DNA of 64,000 nucleotides from Panopea generosa (Eukaryota; Mollusca; Bivalvia; Adapedonta; Hiatellidae), in the NCBI GenBank assembly GCA_029582155.1, contig CM055896.1, positions 23,064,184-23,128,183 of the forward strand, read 5' to 3'. Of this stretch, positions 12,901 through 25,886 are shown in pieces (within the stretch, counting starts at the first letter, position 1; every line of letters begins with the position of its first letter). A program made the translations under genes and the position numbers. The notes beneath the pieces were generated by a model, which worked only from the letters and a program-made list of their open reading frames with translations, was not told the origin of the DNA and made no database searches.

Positions 12901-14735
12901 GATTTTGTAGTGGTGAAGGAGTTTGTAATTCTATTATATCATCACCTTAAAGTTTATGTTTCATTGGTGACTTAATCTGTTTTCGAGTAAAAGGCGATAA
13001 TTTGACCCGTATGTAGAGATGGGTATGCTGGTTAATTTTTCAGGATCTCAGGAAAGAGTGATTAGGTAAACTTCTCGTTTATTAATCCTCGATGACATAA
13101 ATATGACGCTAAATAAATCAAACTGACTTAGTTTCTTTAATCTTGCTCTCATTTGCAAACACTTTGTTTATCCAGAAACATATACAGATTAAGTCACAAA
13201 CTCGCAATTTTAATGTCGGTTAAAAAAAGTTTGAATAGTAATTTTTTATCCTCTTTTTACAACAATTGATGAAATATAATTTGGTAAATCCACCATAGCA
13301 GCAGAGGTTGTATTTCATGTATTATTTGGTATTGTTCAAAGTTAAAACAATATCTTATAAATGACTATCAGGCGATAACAGGACAAAAGCACATCACGGC
13401 AGGATCGTTCAGTATAAATTTATAGTATCAGAAATACATATAGCAGGGCGTAAATGGAAAACGTGTTTGCGTTATTGCATTATGTAACACCGTAAGTAAC
13501 ATAGCATAGCCCTTTATAGACTATATGCATTAATATATCCTTTATAAATTAACTAACAAAATAATGGAAAAGGTTCCTTCACTAACTCTATTACTTATAC
13601 ATGATTGGCTGGATGGTTTAAAGGATACTAGTAAACAGTATTTTATTGTCTGCTACTGTTTAATTTATAGACAAACACTATACACGCTACAGCGTTGTGT
13701 CTCTCATTCATAAGCGTACACAACCTAAGATTTCATTGGCGTAGTAATTTCATATACATTCAGCAGATATTATTTACATTCAACAGATGCTATTTACACA
13801 ATTGAACCAAATACATAAATAGTAATTTACTTGGGTACCTAAATTAATTTGTTTGTTAGTCATTATATATTGAACAGTATGTACTTTTTGGAATTAACTT
13901 GCACTATTTTTGGTGTGTTGATACACTGAGTTATGAGGTAGATACAGTTTTTGACGGAGCTTCAGATTTCACATGTCAGCTCTGGTGAGTTGCTAACGCA
14001 ATCCACCAACAAAAAAAGTATGTGTGTCGCAATGCAATTTGCTGAAAACTAATATACGTTTGAGTGTAGGTAAAGCAAATACAAACTGTAGAAACACGTT
14101 AAGTACAAGATGATTTGTTCAGGTAAAAAGATAAGGAGACTAGTCAAATTGTTTAAAATTTTAAACCGCTGAATTAAGGGAAGAGCGAGGTTGTGTGCAC
14201 CCCTAAATAAACTTAAGCTCCTTAATGTCGTTTTGGTTACTGATTGTTCTTTGTGTTTGTCTCTGGTGTCATTTCTACTGCAAGTACGTATACTTATATA
14301 AGTACGCTTAATTTATACATTCATTGTTTTTGTCTTATATTTGGTTCTGTGTTTCCTGCTTTGGACATACAAGTTTATTGTTGATTTGTATTCTATCCCC
14401 ATGTTAAGCATGACTTGCAATATGCAATAATCATAACATGAGTGGCGTCAGACATTTTATGTTACTTATTTGCTGATTCTTACCAAGTATAAATCAAAAT
14501 ACAAAAAAAAATTATGTAAATTCTTGTTAGACATAATTTTGATAGATTCTGATATGCTTTCAGTCCAATAAGCCGTAAGTGTGTACTTCAGAAGAAAGGA
14601 TGCAATTGTGGAAATAAATTTATACCTTCACCTATCACCTCAACACCTATCCCCCTTATCCTTGGAACTGTGTTTATAATGTTGTCATATTCATAATAAA
14701 TATAAATAATAAAATAGTGAAAAGTGTTGGTGTTG
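12901..14735. other. gene-free AT-rich DNA
   Basis: No recognisable gene or repeat is seen. Short words such as ACATTCAGCAGATATTATTT recur locally at 13755-13800 but do not form an array. Confidence 0.5.
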
Positions 14736-17735
14736 CATTGGATAAATGTAACACTATAACCAAACAATGGTAAGATGGATAAATGTAGCAATATAACCAA
14801 ACAATGGTACGTTGGAAAAATGTAGCAATATAACCAAACAATGGTTCGTTGGATAAATGTAACACTATAACTAAACAATGGTACGTTTGATAAATGTAGC
14901 AATATAACCAAACAATGGTACGTTGGATAAATGTAACACTATAACCGAACAATGGTACGTTGGATAAATGTAGTACTATAACCAGACAATGGTACGTTGG
15001 ATAAATGTAACACTATAACCAAACAATGGTACGTTGGATAAATGTAGCAATATAACCAAACAATGGTACGTTGGAAAAATGTAACACAATAACCAAACAA
15101 TAGTACGTTGGATAAATGTAGCAATATATCCAAACAATGGTACGTTGGATAAATGTAGCACTATAACCAAACAATGGTACGTTGGATAAATGTAACACTA
15201 TAACCGAACAATGGTACGTTGGATAAATGTAGCAATATAACCAAACAATGGTACGTTGGAAAAATGCAACACAATAACCAAACAATAGTACGTTGAATAA
15301 ATGCAACACTATAACCGAACAAGGGTACGTTGGATAAATGTAACACTATAACCAAACAATGGTACGTTCGATAAATGTAACATTATAACCAAACAATGGT
15401 ACGTTGGATAAATGTAACACTATAACCGAACAATGGTACGTTGGATAAATGTAGCACTAAAACCAAACAATGGTACGGTGGATAAATGTAGCAATATAAC
15501 AAAATAATGGTTTGTTGGAAAATTGTCACACAATTACAAAACAATGGAGCATTTGATAAATGTAGCACTATAACCAAACAATGGTTCGCTGGATAAATGT
15601 AACACTATTACCGAACAATGGTACGCTGGATAAATGTAACACAATAACCGAACAATGGTACGTTGGATAAATGTAACACAATAACCAAACAATGGTATGC
15701 TGGAGAAATGTAACACTATAACCAAACAATGGTTCGCTGGATAAATGTAACACTATAACCGAACAATGGTACGTTGATTAATGCAGCACTTTAACCAAAC
15801 AATGGTACGTTGGATAAATGTAGCAATATAACCAAATAATGGTACGTTGGAAAATTGTAACACAATACCAAAACAATGGAACATTTGATAAATGTAGCAC
15901 TATAACCAAACAATGGTTCGCTGGATAAATGTAACACTATTACCGAACAATGGTACGTATGATAAATGTAACACAATAACCGAACAATGGTACGTTGGAT
16001 AAATGTAACACAATAACCAAACAATGGTATGCTGGATGAATGTAACACTATAACCAAACAATGGTTCGCTGGATAAATGTAACACTATTACCGAACAATT
16101 GTACGTTGGATAAATGTAACACAATAACCGAACAATGGTACGTTGGATAAATGTAACACAATAACCAAACAATGGTACGTTGGATAAATGTAACACAATA
16201 ACCAAACAATGGTACGCTGAATAAATGTAGCACTATAACCGAACAATGGTACGTTGGATAAATGTAACACAATAACCAAACAATGGTACGCTGGATAAAT
16301 GTAGCATTATAACCAAACAATGGTACGCTGGATAAATGCAGCACTATAACCAAACAATGGTACGCTGGATAAATGTAACACAATAACCAAACAATGGTAC
16401 GTTGGATAAATGTAGCATTATAACCGAACAATGGTATGTTGGATAAATGTAACACTATAACCAAACAATGGTACGCTGGATAAATATAGCACTATAACCA
16501 AACAATGGTACGTTGGATAAATGTAACAATATAACCAAACAATGGTACGTTGGATAAATGTAGTACTATAACCAAACAATGGTACGTTGGATAAATGTAA
16601 CACAATAACCAAACAATGGTATGCTGGATAAATGTAACACTTTAAACTAACAATGGTGCGTTAGATAAATGTAACATTATAACCAAACAATGGTACGTTG
16701 GACAAAATAAGCACTATAACCGAACAATGGTACGTTGGATAAATGTAACACTATAATCAAACAATGGTACGTTGGATAAATGTAACACTATAACCGAACA
16801 ATGGTACGATGGATAAATGTAGCACTATAACCAAACAGTGGTACGTTGGATAAATGTAACACTATAACCAAACAATGGTACGCTGGATAAATGTAGCACT
16901 ATAACCGAACAATGGTACGTTGGATAAATGTAACACTATAACCGAACAATTGTACGTTGGATAAATGTAACACTATAACCGAACAATTGTACGTTGGATA
17001 AATGTAACACTATAACCGAACAATTGTACGTTGAATAAATGTAACACTATAACCGAACAATTGTACGTTGGATAAATGTAACACTATAACCAAACAATGG
17101 TACGTTGGATTAATGTAGCACTATATCCGAACAATGGTACGTTGGATAAATGTAACACTTTAACCGAACAATGGTACGTTGGATAAATGTAACACTATAA
17201 CCGAACAATGGTACGTTGGATAAATGTAGCACTATAACCAAACAATGGTATTTGGATAAATGTCACACTATAACCAAACAATTTTACATTGGATAAATGT
17301 AACAATATAACCGAACAATGGTACGTTAGATAAATGTAACACTATAACCGAACAATGGTACGTTAGATAATTGTAACACTATAACCAAACAATGGTTCGT
17401 TGGACAAATGTAGCACTATAAACAAACAATGATACGTTAGATAAATGTAGCAATATAACCAAACAATGGTACGTTGGATGAATGAAACACTATAACCAAA
17501 CAATGGTACGTTGGATAAATGTAACAATATAACCAAACAACTGTACGTTGGATAAATGTAGCATTATAACTAAACAATGGTACGTTGGATAAATGTAACA
17601 AAACAACCAAACAATTGTACGTTGGATAAATGTAACACTATAACCAAACAATGGTACGTTGGATAAATGTAACACTATAACCAAACAATGGTACGTTGGA
17701 TAAATGTCATACTATAACCAAACAATGGTACCTCA
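14736..17735. repeat. 37-bp satellite-like array, about 81 copies
   Basis: The unit begins GGATAAATGTAACACTATAA and continues through CCAAACAATGGTACGTT, repeating every 37 bases for about 3.0 kb. Variants at fixed places are AAC/AGC, ACACTATA/ACACAATA, CCAAAC/CCGAAC and ACGTT/ACGCT. Because 37 is not a multiple of three, all three minus-strand frames stay open in succession with a 37-residue peptide period. Higher-order structure is visible: the block near 15519-15690 recurs near 15851-16022 (shift 332, nine units minus one base), and the variant pair near 15074 recurs at 15259 (five units). Confidence 0.96.
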
Positions 17736-18110
17736 ATTTTACATTCCCGTTCCATCCTGTTGGTAAACAATCACAATTATGTTTAGAAATTAGCCTAATG
17801 ATCGGAACCAAACATCTCTCATTAGACTGCTGTGAAATGAATGTTAACTTTAATTTAATATCATATCTTACATATAATTTTTAAATTGTTCGCTAACATA
17901 GACATCTTGTCTGAACATAGTTAATAATATTCATTCATATTTTAAAGAGATAATTTAAAACTGATGACAAAAATAAGACGTTATACGCATCATACAGTGA
18001 AGGTAATGGTGCCTGTACAAAATGTGTGACTCATGCACGATGCGTAAGTTTTTTGCATCATCTCCAACATATAAAACATAATCAACAGATAAAATCATTA
18101 TGATTAGAAC
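17736..18110. other. gene-free spacer
   Basis: AT-rich sequence between the 37-bp array and a CA microsatellite. Nothing else is seen. Confidence 0.5.
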
Positions 18111-18125
18111 AGCACACGCACACGC

Positions 18126-18163
<38 letters not shown>
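18111..18163. repeat. (CA)n microsatellite with CACGCA start
   Basis: CACACGCACACG followed by about 18 CA dinucleotides. Confidence 0.95.
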
Positions 18164-18166
<3 letters not shown>

Positions 18167-18512
18167 CATATAGAGGATGTGACATGTACAACATCCCCAA
18201 TGAAGGTTTACGTTTTACTGTTTGTCTTTTATAATTATGTTTTTAAAATGATAATTGGGTTCATTTTCAAATAAACACATTTCGTTGAAATATGTTTTAT
18301 TCAATCAATAATTGAGTTTATACTAAAAACAATAGTAAAGGATGTCAACTTTTAATTTTTCTCTGTTCAATGTAATATTAAAGGCAAAATATATATAAAA
18401 AGTCTTAAATTCAGTCGTTCAGTCTGCACAGTGCCATTTCATTAGCCATTTCAACGAAATTGGTACAAAGAAAAAATAATTAAGGAAAGTGCATAGATAT
18501 GGAGGGTATTAT
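18164..18512. other. gene-free AT-rich DNA
   Basis: No supportable feature is seen. Confidence 0.5.
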
Positions 18513-18600
18513 TTTTCTAATTCGCTTTGCTCAAACGAAAACAAATCATTTTTTTTTTCAAAGCAATCTGTGGGAATTAAAAACATTGTATAGGAATTTT
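18513..18600 (+). repeat. short direct repeat, copy 1 (partner 19132-19226)
   Basis: The words TTGCTCAAACGAAAACAAAT, TTTCAAAGCAATCTG and ACATTGTATAGGA occur in the same order here and at 19132-19226, about 620 bases apart. There is a small indel in the T run. Confidence 0.85.
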
Positions 18601-18944
18601 TTACGATAAAGATGCACAAAACGATCTGTCAAACATCCTGTCATAATAGGAGGATCTGCAACAGCTGATACTATGGAGGTTTTATTCGCATGAAGCACCC
18701 TTGTCTTGCAATGGCTCATTATCTGTCAATATGCAAACTCAAATAAAGTACAACTTTATACAATTTATAATGTCCAATATCTGACAGAAAGTGTATACCA
18801 ACTTTCAAAAATAGTAACTTCAAAGCACAATATCGATCTCATTTAGTTGTATATACAGTTTTAAATACGACAAAACACCATTTTTTCTTTCTTTTTTTTT
18901 CTTTTTTTTTCTTTACTTTAAACTCTTTTGGGTGGGGGTGGGGG

Positions 18945-19128
18945 ATCTTATGAAAATATGTGTAAACAGCGTAACTATTCGGCAAACGCAATGACCTCGA
19001 ATGGAGTGAGCCTACACTTGTATCACTTATATACCGACTGTATCACACGAGTTAGCTCTTGCTCTATACTCTTGACTGAACATTACACGTATATGTATTC
19101 ATTTACTCTGAACCTATAATAAATACAT
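18945..19128 (+). repeat. dispersed ~185-bp repeat, copy 1 (partner 26687-26872)
   Basis: This matches 26687-26872 over the whole length with about 10 percent differences by eye. Shared words include ACTATTCGGCAAACGCAATG, TATCACTTATATACCGACTG and ACATTACACGTATATGTATT. Both copies are in the same orientation, and family 1 LINE plus a diverged satellite lie between them. I do not recognise the element; no terminal inverted repeat is obvious. Confidence 0.88.
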
Positions 19129-19131
19129 TTA

Positions 19132-19226
19132 TTTTCTAATTAGTTTTGCTCAAACGAAAACAAATCAATTGTTTTCTTTTCAAAGCAATCTGGGAATTAA
19201 AGAGAACAAGACATTGTATAGGAGTT
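19132..19226 (+). repeat. short direct repeat, copy 2
   Basis: Partner of 18513-18600. It directly follows the 185-bp dispersed repeat, so the two may be parts of one composite repeat that was locally duplicated. Confidence 0.85.
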
Positions 19227-19387
19227 GTCACTTGCATTGCCGTTATAACATCGAACAAAAACAAAAAACGAGCAACTAATGTCAATCTATTACTAATATT
19301 TAAATTATTTATCTAAACTATTCATTAATTTAACCACATGAACAGCGTTAGGTTCAAGTCTGACCAAAGCAAACTTATAATATTATG

Positions 19388-19908
19388 TTATTATTTTAGG
19401 TGATATAAACGAAGATCAGTTGGCCGCAAATAATCATCGTTTGAAAGACATTTTGTTACTTAATAATTTGACCAATGTTATAAATGAGCCCACACGTGTA
19501 ACAGACAGAACTTCGACATTAATAGACCCCATCGTTATTTCGAGTTCTATAGAAACTCACGATTCTGGTATTATAGAAACGCCCCGTGACGTCACTGACC
19601 ATTATGGTACATATATACATGTACAGTTTTGTCAACTTATTAATTCGACATTCACCAGACGTGTTTGGATTTACAAAAGGGCAGATTTCCCCATATTAAA
19701 TGATCTTATTTCGAATACCGACTGGTCATTTCTTTACAATTATAATGTTGATATTGCCTGTCAAAATGTTACTTCCAAATTTATGGAGCTAGTTGAATTA
19801 TGCATCCCTTCCAAATATGTGACTATACGACCAAATGATAAACCTTGGTATGATTCAGACGTAAGACGTACGTCAAGACAACGTGACCGTAAAAATATCA
19901 AGCACTGA
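19388..19908 (+). pseudogene. LINE family 1 endonuclease C-terminus and start of linker
   Basis: The frame reads a GDIN motif, then EPTRVTDRTSTLIDPIV and VTDHYG. This matches the order GDFN, TR, LID, SDH of apurinic-type LINE endonucleases that nick target DNA for target-primed reverse transcription. The serine of the SDH motif is replaced by threonine. The catalytic N-terminal half is absent and there is a stop just upstream of the GDIN motif, so this cannot be an active nuclease. The frame closes at 19908, and the rest of the linker continues in another frame after about 19940. Confidence 0.85.
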
Positions 19909-20392
19909 AAAACAATTCGGCGTCAGATTATTTAAGTTATAAAAAGTTAAGAAACAAAGTTAATAATATGAAAAAACATGCGAAAGAATGATTTTTTAAT
20001 AATATCGAATTCACTTTATTCGAAGAAAAAACTAAAAATCCCAGAAAATACTGGAAACTTTTAAAGAATTTTATCAAAACTAATAAAATTTCAGAAATAA
20101 TACCTCCACTGAAAACAACCTTACCAAATGGTGAAATAGTATATTCCATTTCGGATAAAGACAAGGACAATTGTTTAAATGATTTTTTTGCATCAATTTC
20201 CTCCGTTGATGATTCACGTGCAACTTTACCACAATACATTCCCCAAACAAATGCTTCATTAGAAACTATTACATTAACTGAGCAGGAAATAAAATATATT
20301 TTGAAAATACTAAATATAAATAAAGCCAGTGGCAGTGATATTATAAGCCACAAGATGCTAAAGGAAACAGTTACAGTTATATCAAAGCCTCT

Positions 20393-21110
20393 ATGTATTA
20401 TTTTAATAGATCCCTAAGTGAGTGTTGCTTTCCAGAAAGCTGGAAATTTGTCATGCAATTGTTTAAAAAGGGATGTGCAAATGTTACAACTAATTATAGA
20501 CCGATTTCTTTATTGAGTTGTGTTGGAAAAGTTTTTGAAAGAGTTGTATACAAGCACATTTATAATCATCTAAATAGTAATGCTCTCATTTTTAAGAACC
20601 AGTCTGGTTTTCTCCCAGGACACAGTACCGTCTATCAACTCATTGGTATTTATCATAGAATTTGCCAGGCTTTTGATGCCAAACAGCACACATGTATAGT
20701 ATTTGGGGACATATCTAAAGCGTTTGATAAGGTGTGGCACAAGGGTCTACTTTTTAAATTGAAGCAAAATAGTATCAATGGTAAAGTCTTATCTTGGTTA
20801 TCTAGTTATCTAGCAAATGGGGTTCAACAAGTCTCTATAGGAACGCCTTCTTCTGATATTAAGAGAATAACAGCTGGTGTTCCTCAGGGGTCTGTTTTAG
20901 GGCCATTGTTATTTTAATATATATTAATGACATTGCTGATTAAATGCTAAGTATCGTTCGATTATTTGCGGATGATAGTTCACTTACAGTATCAACGTCT
21001 AATATAGATGATATGGAAGGCATTCTTAACCATGATTTATCCCTTATTTCAAAATGGTCTAAACGGTGGTTAGTTCAATTGAATGCCAATTAAAACAGAA
21101 GTGTTGTTTT
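20393..21110 (+). pseudogene. LINE family 1 reverse transcriptase domain
   Basis: The frame from 20393 to 20917 contains the RT sequence blocks in order: TNYRPISLLSCVGKVFERVV, QSGFLPGHST, FGDISKAFDKVWHKGLL (motif A with its aspartate) and AGVPQGSVLGPLLF. A stop falls right after LLF, but the same frame continues with IYINDIAD and then RLFADDSSL, where the two catalytic aspartate codons are at 20971-20976. The enzyme would copy the element's RNA into DNA at the nicked target. Stops after LLF and after DIAD, and a frameshift before 20393, make it a pseudogene. The motifs resemble the Jockey/CR1-like group, but the clade cannot be fixed by eye. Confidence 0.92.
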
Positions 21111-21662
21111 TATCTTAAATAACCAAATCCGGCGACTAAGAATATACCTTGGTAATATTCAGTTAACATTCATTGAGCATCCTAAGCACTTTGGTTTAAC
21201 CCTAAATCAAAACAGAAAATGGCGCACTCACGTAGAAACAATAACTGCGTCAGCATCAAAAGTTTTAGTTTCAATGAAATTTTTAAAATTTAAATTAAAT
21301 AGAAAAACACTTAATCAAATTTATATTTCTTAAATGCGTCCAATTTTAGAGTATGCTGCTGTTGTTTAGGGTGGTTGTGCTAATTATAAAAAAAAAAAAA
21401 ATTAGAAAACCTCCAATATGAAGCCGCCCGCATTGTAACAGGGTTAACTCGTTCAGTTTCAATTGTAAACCCCATGAAAGAAATAGGCTGGATTTCATTG
21501 TCAGATCGCAGGAAACTACAAAAATTAGTACTTATTTATAAAATGAAGAACGGTTTAGTTCCAGATTTATATACTGGCCTTCTTCCTCCAACTGTAGAAA
21601 ATATAAATCCATATAATCTCAGAAACTGAGACAATTTTGAAATATTTCAAACAAGAACAGTT

Positions 21663-22211
21663 TTGTTCTCCAATTCATTTTTACCATCGTCTATTAAACT
21701 ATGGAACGAATTATCACCCGAAATACGCAATTCGGATTCACTTAATATATTCAAAAATAAACTTACAAACCCGTTATTTCAAAGAACAGAGGTTCCAATA
21801 TATTATTATTTTGGTACTCGATCATTGTCGGTCTTACATGCACGTTTGCGTAACATGTGTAGCGACTTAAATAACGACTTATTTTTAAATAATTTACGAA
21901 ATTCCTCTCTGTGTGATTGTGGAGATGAGACTGAAAATGCAACTCATTATTTCTTTAAATGCAGTAGATTCACAACTCAAAGATTCCAACTTTATCAATC
22001 TATAAGGAATTCTCACCAGCTTATTGTAAACATTATCTTATATGGAAACACCGAATTAAAGCAAGAACATAATGAACATGTATACATCTTCTCTTCTATC
22101 CTTCCAGTTTTATCTTTTCAAATTACTGTTTATCCTCTGCTTGATCAATGTACTAAGCATTTCGCACTTTACTTATTATTCCCAGTGTTTTACATGTATA
22201 TTGTATACTAA
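21663..22211 (+). pseudogene. LINE family 1 C-terminal region with Cys/His cluster
   Basis: The frame reads FLPSSIKLWNELSPEIRNSD and later LCDCGDETENATHYFFKC, a C-x-C ... H ... C cluster common at the end of LINE ORF2 proteins and thought to bind nucleic acid. The same region, without the Cys cluster in frame, occurs on the minus strand at 53922-54125. It is separated from the RT domain by several stops and a small poly-A insertion near 21390. Confidence 0.85.
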
Positions 22212-22400
22212 TCAGAGAATATGTGTGTTTTCGTTTAAGCATTGTATTTGTTTAACAAAGTATAACTTTCTTACATCATTCTAGCCATGCATTAATTTTA
22301 TGTAACATTTTATTTAGAGAAGGATCGTAACTACCGTTGTAAGAACTTGTGACCCGACCCAATTGTATATTTATGGCAATAAAATATGTTTAAACTATAA

Positions 22401-22655
22401 TAATATGTTCGCAATATCAAAACGACATAAAAAAAATTATATCCTTAACAAACATGCAACATTTTGCGCGTATATAAGCCTATTTCATAATGTAAGAATA
22501 ATAGTACAGTGCAATCGGTACCAAAACGGACGCCAGTATGTGCCGAAATGACTGTATACTATTTTATATACGCAAGCAAATGACATATATTTCAGCCAAA
22601 CAGGTAACATTGACACTCATTTACTAGAAATTTATAATATATTATTTGTTTTTTA
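22401..22655. other. spacer
   Basis: AT-rich sequence with no identified feature. Confidence 0.5.
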
Positions 22656-25005
22656 ATACTTTGTCAAATACATAGTCCGTACCAAATGGCTTTGGACTCC
22701 AGTCTGTACCAAGTGGTTTTGGACTGCCTAATATACAATATTATCAAATACATAGTCCGTACCAAATGGCTTTGGATTCTACAGTCTGTACCAAGCGGCG
22801 TTGGACTGCCCAATATACAATATCATACAATTTGCATTCCCTATTAATACTATATTATTTCTATTAAAATTCATAGTCCGTATCAAATGGCTTTGCATTC
22901 CAGTGTGTGTCAAGTGGTTTTGGACAACCCAATATACAAAATTGTCTAATACATAACCCGTACCATGATGCTTTGAACCCAAGGCTGTACCAAGCGGTTT
23001 TTTGACGGCCCAATATACGATATCAAACAATTTGCATTCCCAATCAATACAGTCAATTACTATTAAAATACACTGACAAACACATAGTCTGCACAAAGTG
23101 ACCTAACGACTCTATACCAATAATCTTTAAACTGCTCAATGCACGATAGCTAGTGCATTCCTGACGAAACGTTACATTTATTAGATTAAATTGTGTTATA
23201 TGTAACACGGTCCATGTACCAATACACGGTCCGAAATACACGACATATACAATATCAAACGACGTATAATCCTGACAGTTATTATGTTTACTTACATATT
23301 TCATAATGTACAACTAGTTGTGCAATGCTTAGACACATACATGGTTCATACCGAGCGGCCTTGGATTTCGGTCTATACCGAGCAACTTTAAACTGATAAA
23401 AACACATTATCCAAACGAAATATATTTCTGACAAGCAGTAAACACTTGTACATACTTACGTATTTACGATTAATACACAAATAGACTGTATCAAACTGAC
23501 ACGGAATCCAATCTGTAGCATGCAATTTTAATCTGATCTATATATATTTCCGACAAAATGATTCAACATTTGCATTAAAACAATTACAATTAGTTTTACA
23601 ATAGTATACATAATATCAAACACTGTCTGTACCAAAACGATATGCATTCCCAGTAAAAATAGACATATGCACTTACGACATACATAATAATTAGCAGTAT
23701 AGCAGGACAAAGGTAAAAATCAGTTCGTAACCAGGCTTATGGCTCAAATCTGTAAAAAGTGGGTTTATACTATCAAATATGGAATAAATACCGACAAACA
23801 TTCCCTGTTAAAAGGCGACATTTGTATTGACATATATTATACCGTATTATAATTATCTTAAATATTCAAAGAAACACACAGTTCGTACCAACGACGTTAA
23901 GACTCAAGTCTGTATTAAGCAACTTTAAACTGCTAGTAATACTTTACTCACACAAATACAGTTCATAACAAATGACATCCATTCCTGACAAAAGTCAAAA
24001 TTTGCACTTACATAAGACAATATACATGTATTTTTATGCTTACAGTAATTTACTAAATACACAGTTCACACCAATCGGCTTTGGACTCCAGTCTGTACCA
24101 GCGATATATAACTACAATATACAATATCAAACAACATAACGACACAAGTCGACAAACCCAGATGGATAACATGTAGTAGCATTACATTACAGGCAAATAC
24201 ATACTCTGTACCAAGGGGTATTGAATTCTGGTCTATACAGAGCAACTTCCACTATTCATTATGCAATATCCAAAAAAACATATATTCCCGACTAACAGTA
24301 AACCTTTGCACTTAATCACTACGTTATATATTATCATTAACATTATTATGTTATACAGATACAAAGTATCTATCAAGCTACCTTAGTCTTCGGTCTGTAC
24401 CTAGCATACCTGACAAACAGTAAAACAATTACACAATGTATAACTATTAATAGTACAGTACTATTATAAACAATATACTTAATATGTATCAAGCTTCATG
24501 TACTCCAAACTGCATCGAGATGCATCAGGTCGTTCTCTCTATATATTTCCGACAAAACATCACAACACTTGCACAAGAATACGTATTACAGTATTGACGC
24601 ATGTGCACTCTACCGAAATATTCACAACAGTAAAAACAATATTTGCGCTAATATAAAACATACTTATTTTTTGTATTACGTTCATTATTTGCACAAATAC
24701 CCATCCGTACCCAGTTGCATTGAAATCAAGTCTGCGCATAGCGGTTTAAGATTGCATACTATTCAAAAGCAAACGATACACATTTTCTGTTACAAGCCGA
24801 TATTTGCACTTACATACCTCATATAATGTCCTATTATTATAACATTACGTAAATTACTTAGGACAAATACACTGTATGTTGACTACAGTCTGATATTTGC
24901 GAATAATATTCCAAATATACTATCAGCATAATAGAGCTTAGATAATTACAAAGTCCGTATCAAGCGATCTTTGGACCCCGTCTAAATCAAGTGGTTTAAG
25001 ACTGT
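22656..25005. repeat. ancient, strongly diverged satellite (about 15 or more units)
   Basis: The core word AGTCCGTACCAAATGGCTTT, followed by CCAGTCTGTACCAAG and GGACTGC, recurs at irregular 80-240-base spacing (for example about 22671, 22751, 22870, 22955, 23340, 23480, 23880, 24060, 24200, 24700 and 24955). Each core is itself two related halves of about 28 bases (GTCCGTACCAA / GTCTGTACCAA). Between cores lie recurring fillers such as CAATATACAATATCAAAC and TTTGCACTTAC. Copies at the left are close to one another, while those to the right are increasingly degraded. No protein is encoded. Confidence 0.85.
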
Positions 25006-25815
25006 TCGAGTAACATACATCCCCTATTCCCCTGAACAAAGCAACATTAGTACAAACATAATGCATAATTTGTTAACTTATAAAATACGCATGTAAATAA
25101 AGCATTTTATTTTATACAAAAAATAGACATGCACAATGTATGTTTCCGCCAATCAAGTCTGTGTTTTAAAAGAGTGTGAAATAAGTAACATTATAAGTAA
25201 AAAGAATAAGACAGTAATTTAAAGACAACTACATGAGCCATACTCCAAGAGCCGTTATCGCACGCTGTGGTGAATTCAACGCACATACTAATAATCGACA
25301 TGCATTTATGCCATATAACAGGAAGCGTATCCATAACAATACATAACTGAGCATTTACCAATGTATTCATTCTTCAATTTCTAAATAAACTTTACCCACA
25401 TATCATGTGCATCTTAATACACTTTTAAAATTATTTGTATATACTCCCGTAAATATTGCACTGTGTACATAATACATAAATACCTATGATAAACCGGTTT
25501 GGTTAATAAGAGTGGGTGTGTCCACGTGGTGAATTTTCGGACAATACAACTTACATATAATACCATCATCTCATGTCTGTTTCATCCAATTATAAAATAT
25601 TCTTTGTAGTGTTTCGCTCAAAGTCCCAGAAAGTTACAAACGTTTTACCTGCCCTTTAAACTGCACTGTATCAAATTAACATACCGCACAGATTATTGTC
25701 TCTTCCTTATTATTTTAGGATTTTATCTACTATTCATTCTATTTAATCTGAAAGACATGCACTCTGTAATGCAAAAGTAAACTTGTATAATAATGTTATG
25801 TTACCAATATGTCCC
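25006..25815. other. gene-free AT-rich DNA
   Basis: No supportable feature is seen. Confidence 0.5.
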
Positions 25816-25886
25816 GCCGGCGTAGTTACAAGTACGCCCAGGCATAGTTACAAGTACGCCCAGGCATAGTTACAAGTACGCCCAGG
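25816..25886. repeat. 22-bp tandem repeat, 3 copies
   Basis: TAGTTACAAGTACGCCCAGG repeats three times with GC or GCA between copies. Confidence 0.92.

Larger units (their letters stand above)
19385..22400 (+). mobile_element. LINE (non-LTR retrotransposon) family 1, 5'-truncated and decayed
   Basis: In order there is an endonuclease C-terminal remnant from about 19388 (VIILGDIN, later VTDHYG in place of the usual SDH), an EN-RT linker at about 19940-20390 (YWKLLKNF, NKASGSD), reverse transcriptase at 20393-21110, and a C-terminal region to about 22210. The 3' tail carries AATAAA at about 22378-22383. The 3' end near 22400 is defined by comparison with the minus-strand copy at 53665-55242, since both end in the same ATGTTTAAACT word. 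The 5' half, including any ORF1 and the endonuclease N-terminus, is missing. No target-site duplication was identified. Confidence 0.9.

Noticed and set aside
12577..12975. 132-residue Leu/Asp-rich frame
   Set aside because: It is a compound trinucleotide microsatellite; homopolymeric residues change with frame and no ordinary coding sequence flanks it.
14588..17684. Many minus-strand frames of 60-138 residues with a 37-residue period
   Set aside because: All derive from the 37-bp satellite read in successive frames.
22779..23313. Minus-strand frames of 105 and 86 residues
   Set aside because: They lie in the diverged satellite, follow its repeated words and are not conserved between units.
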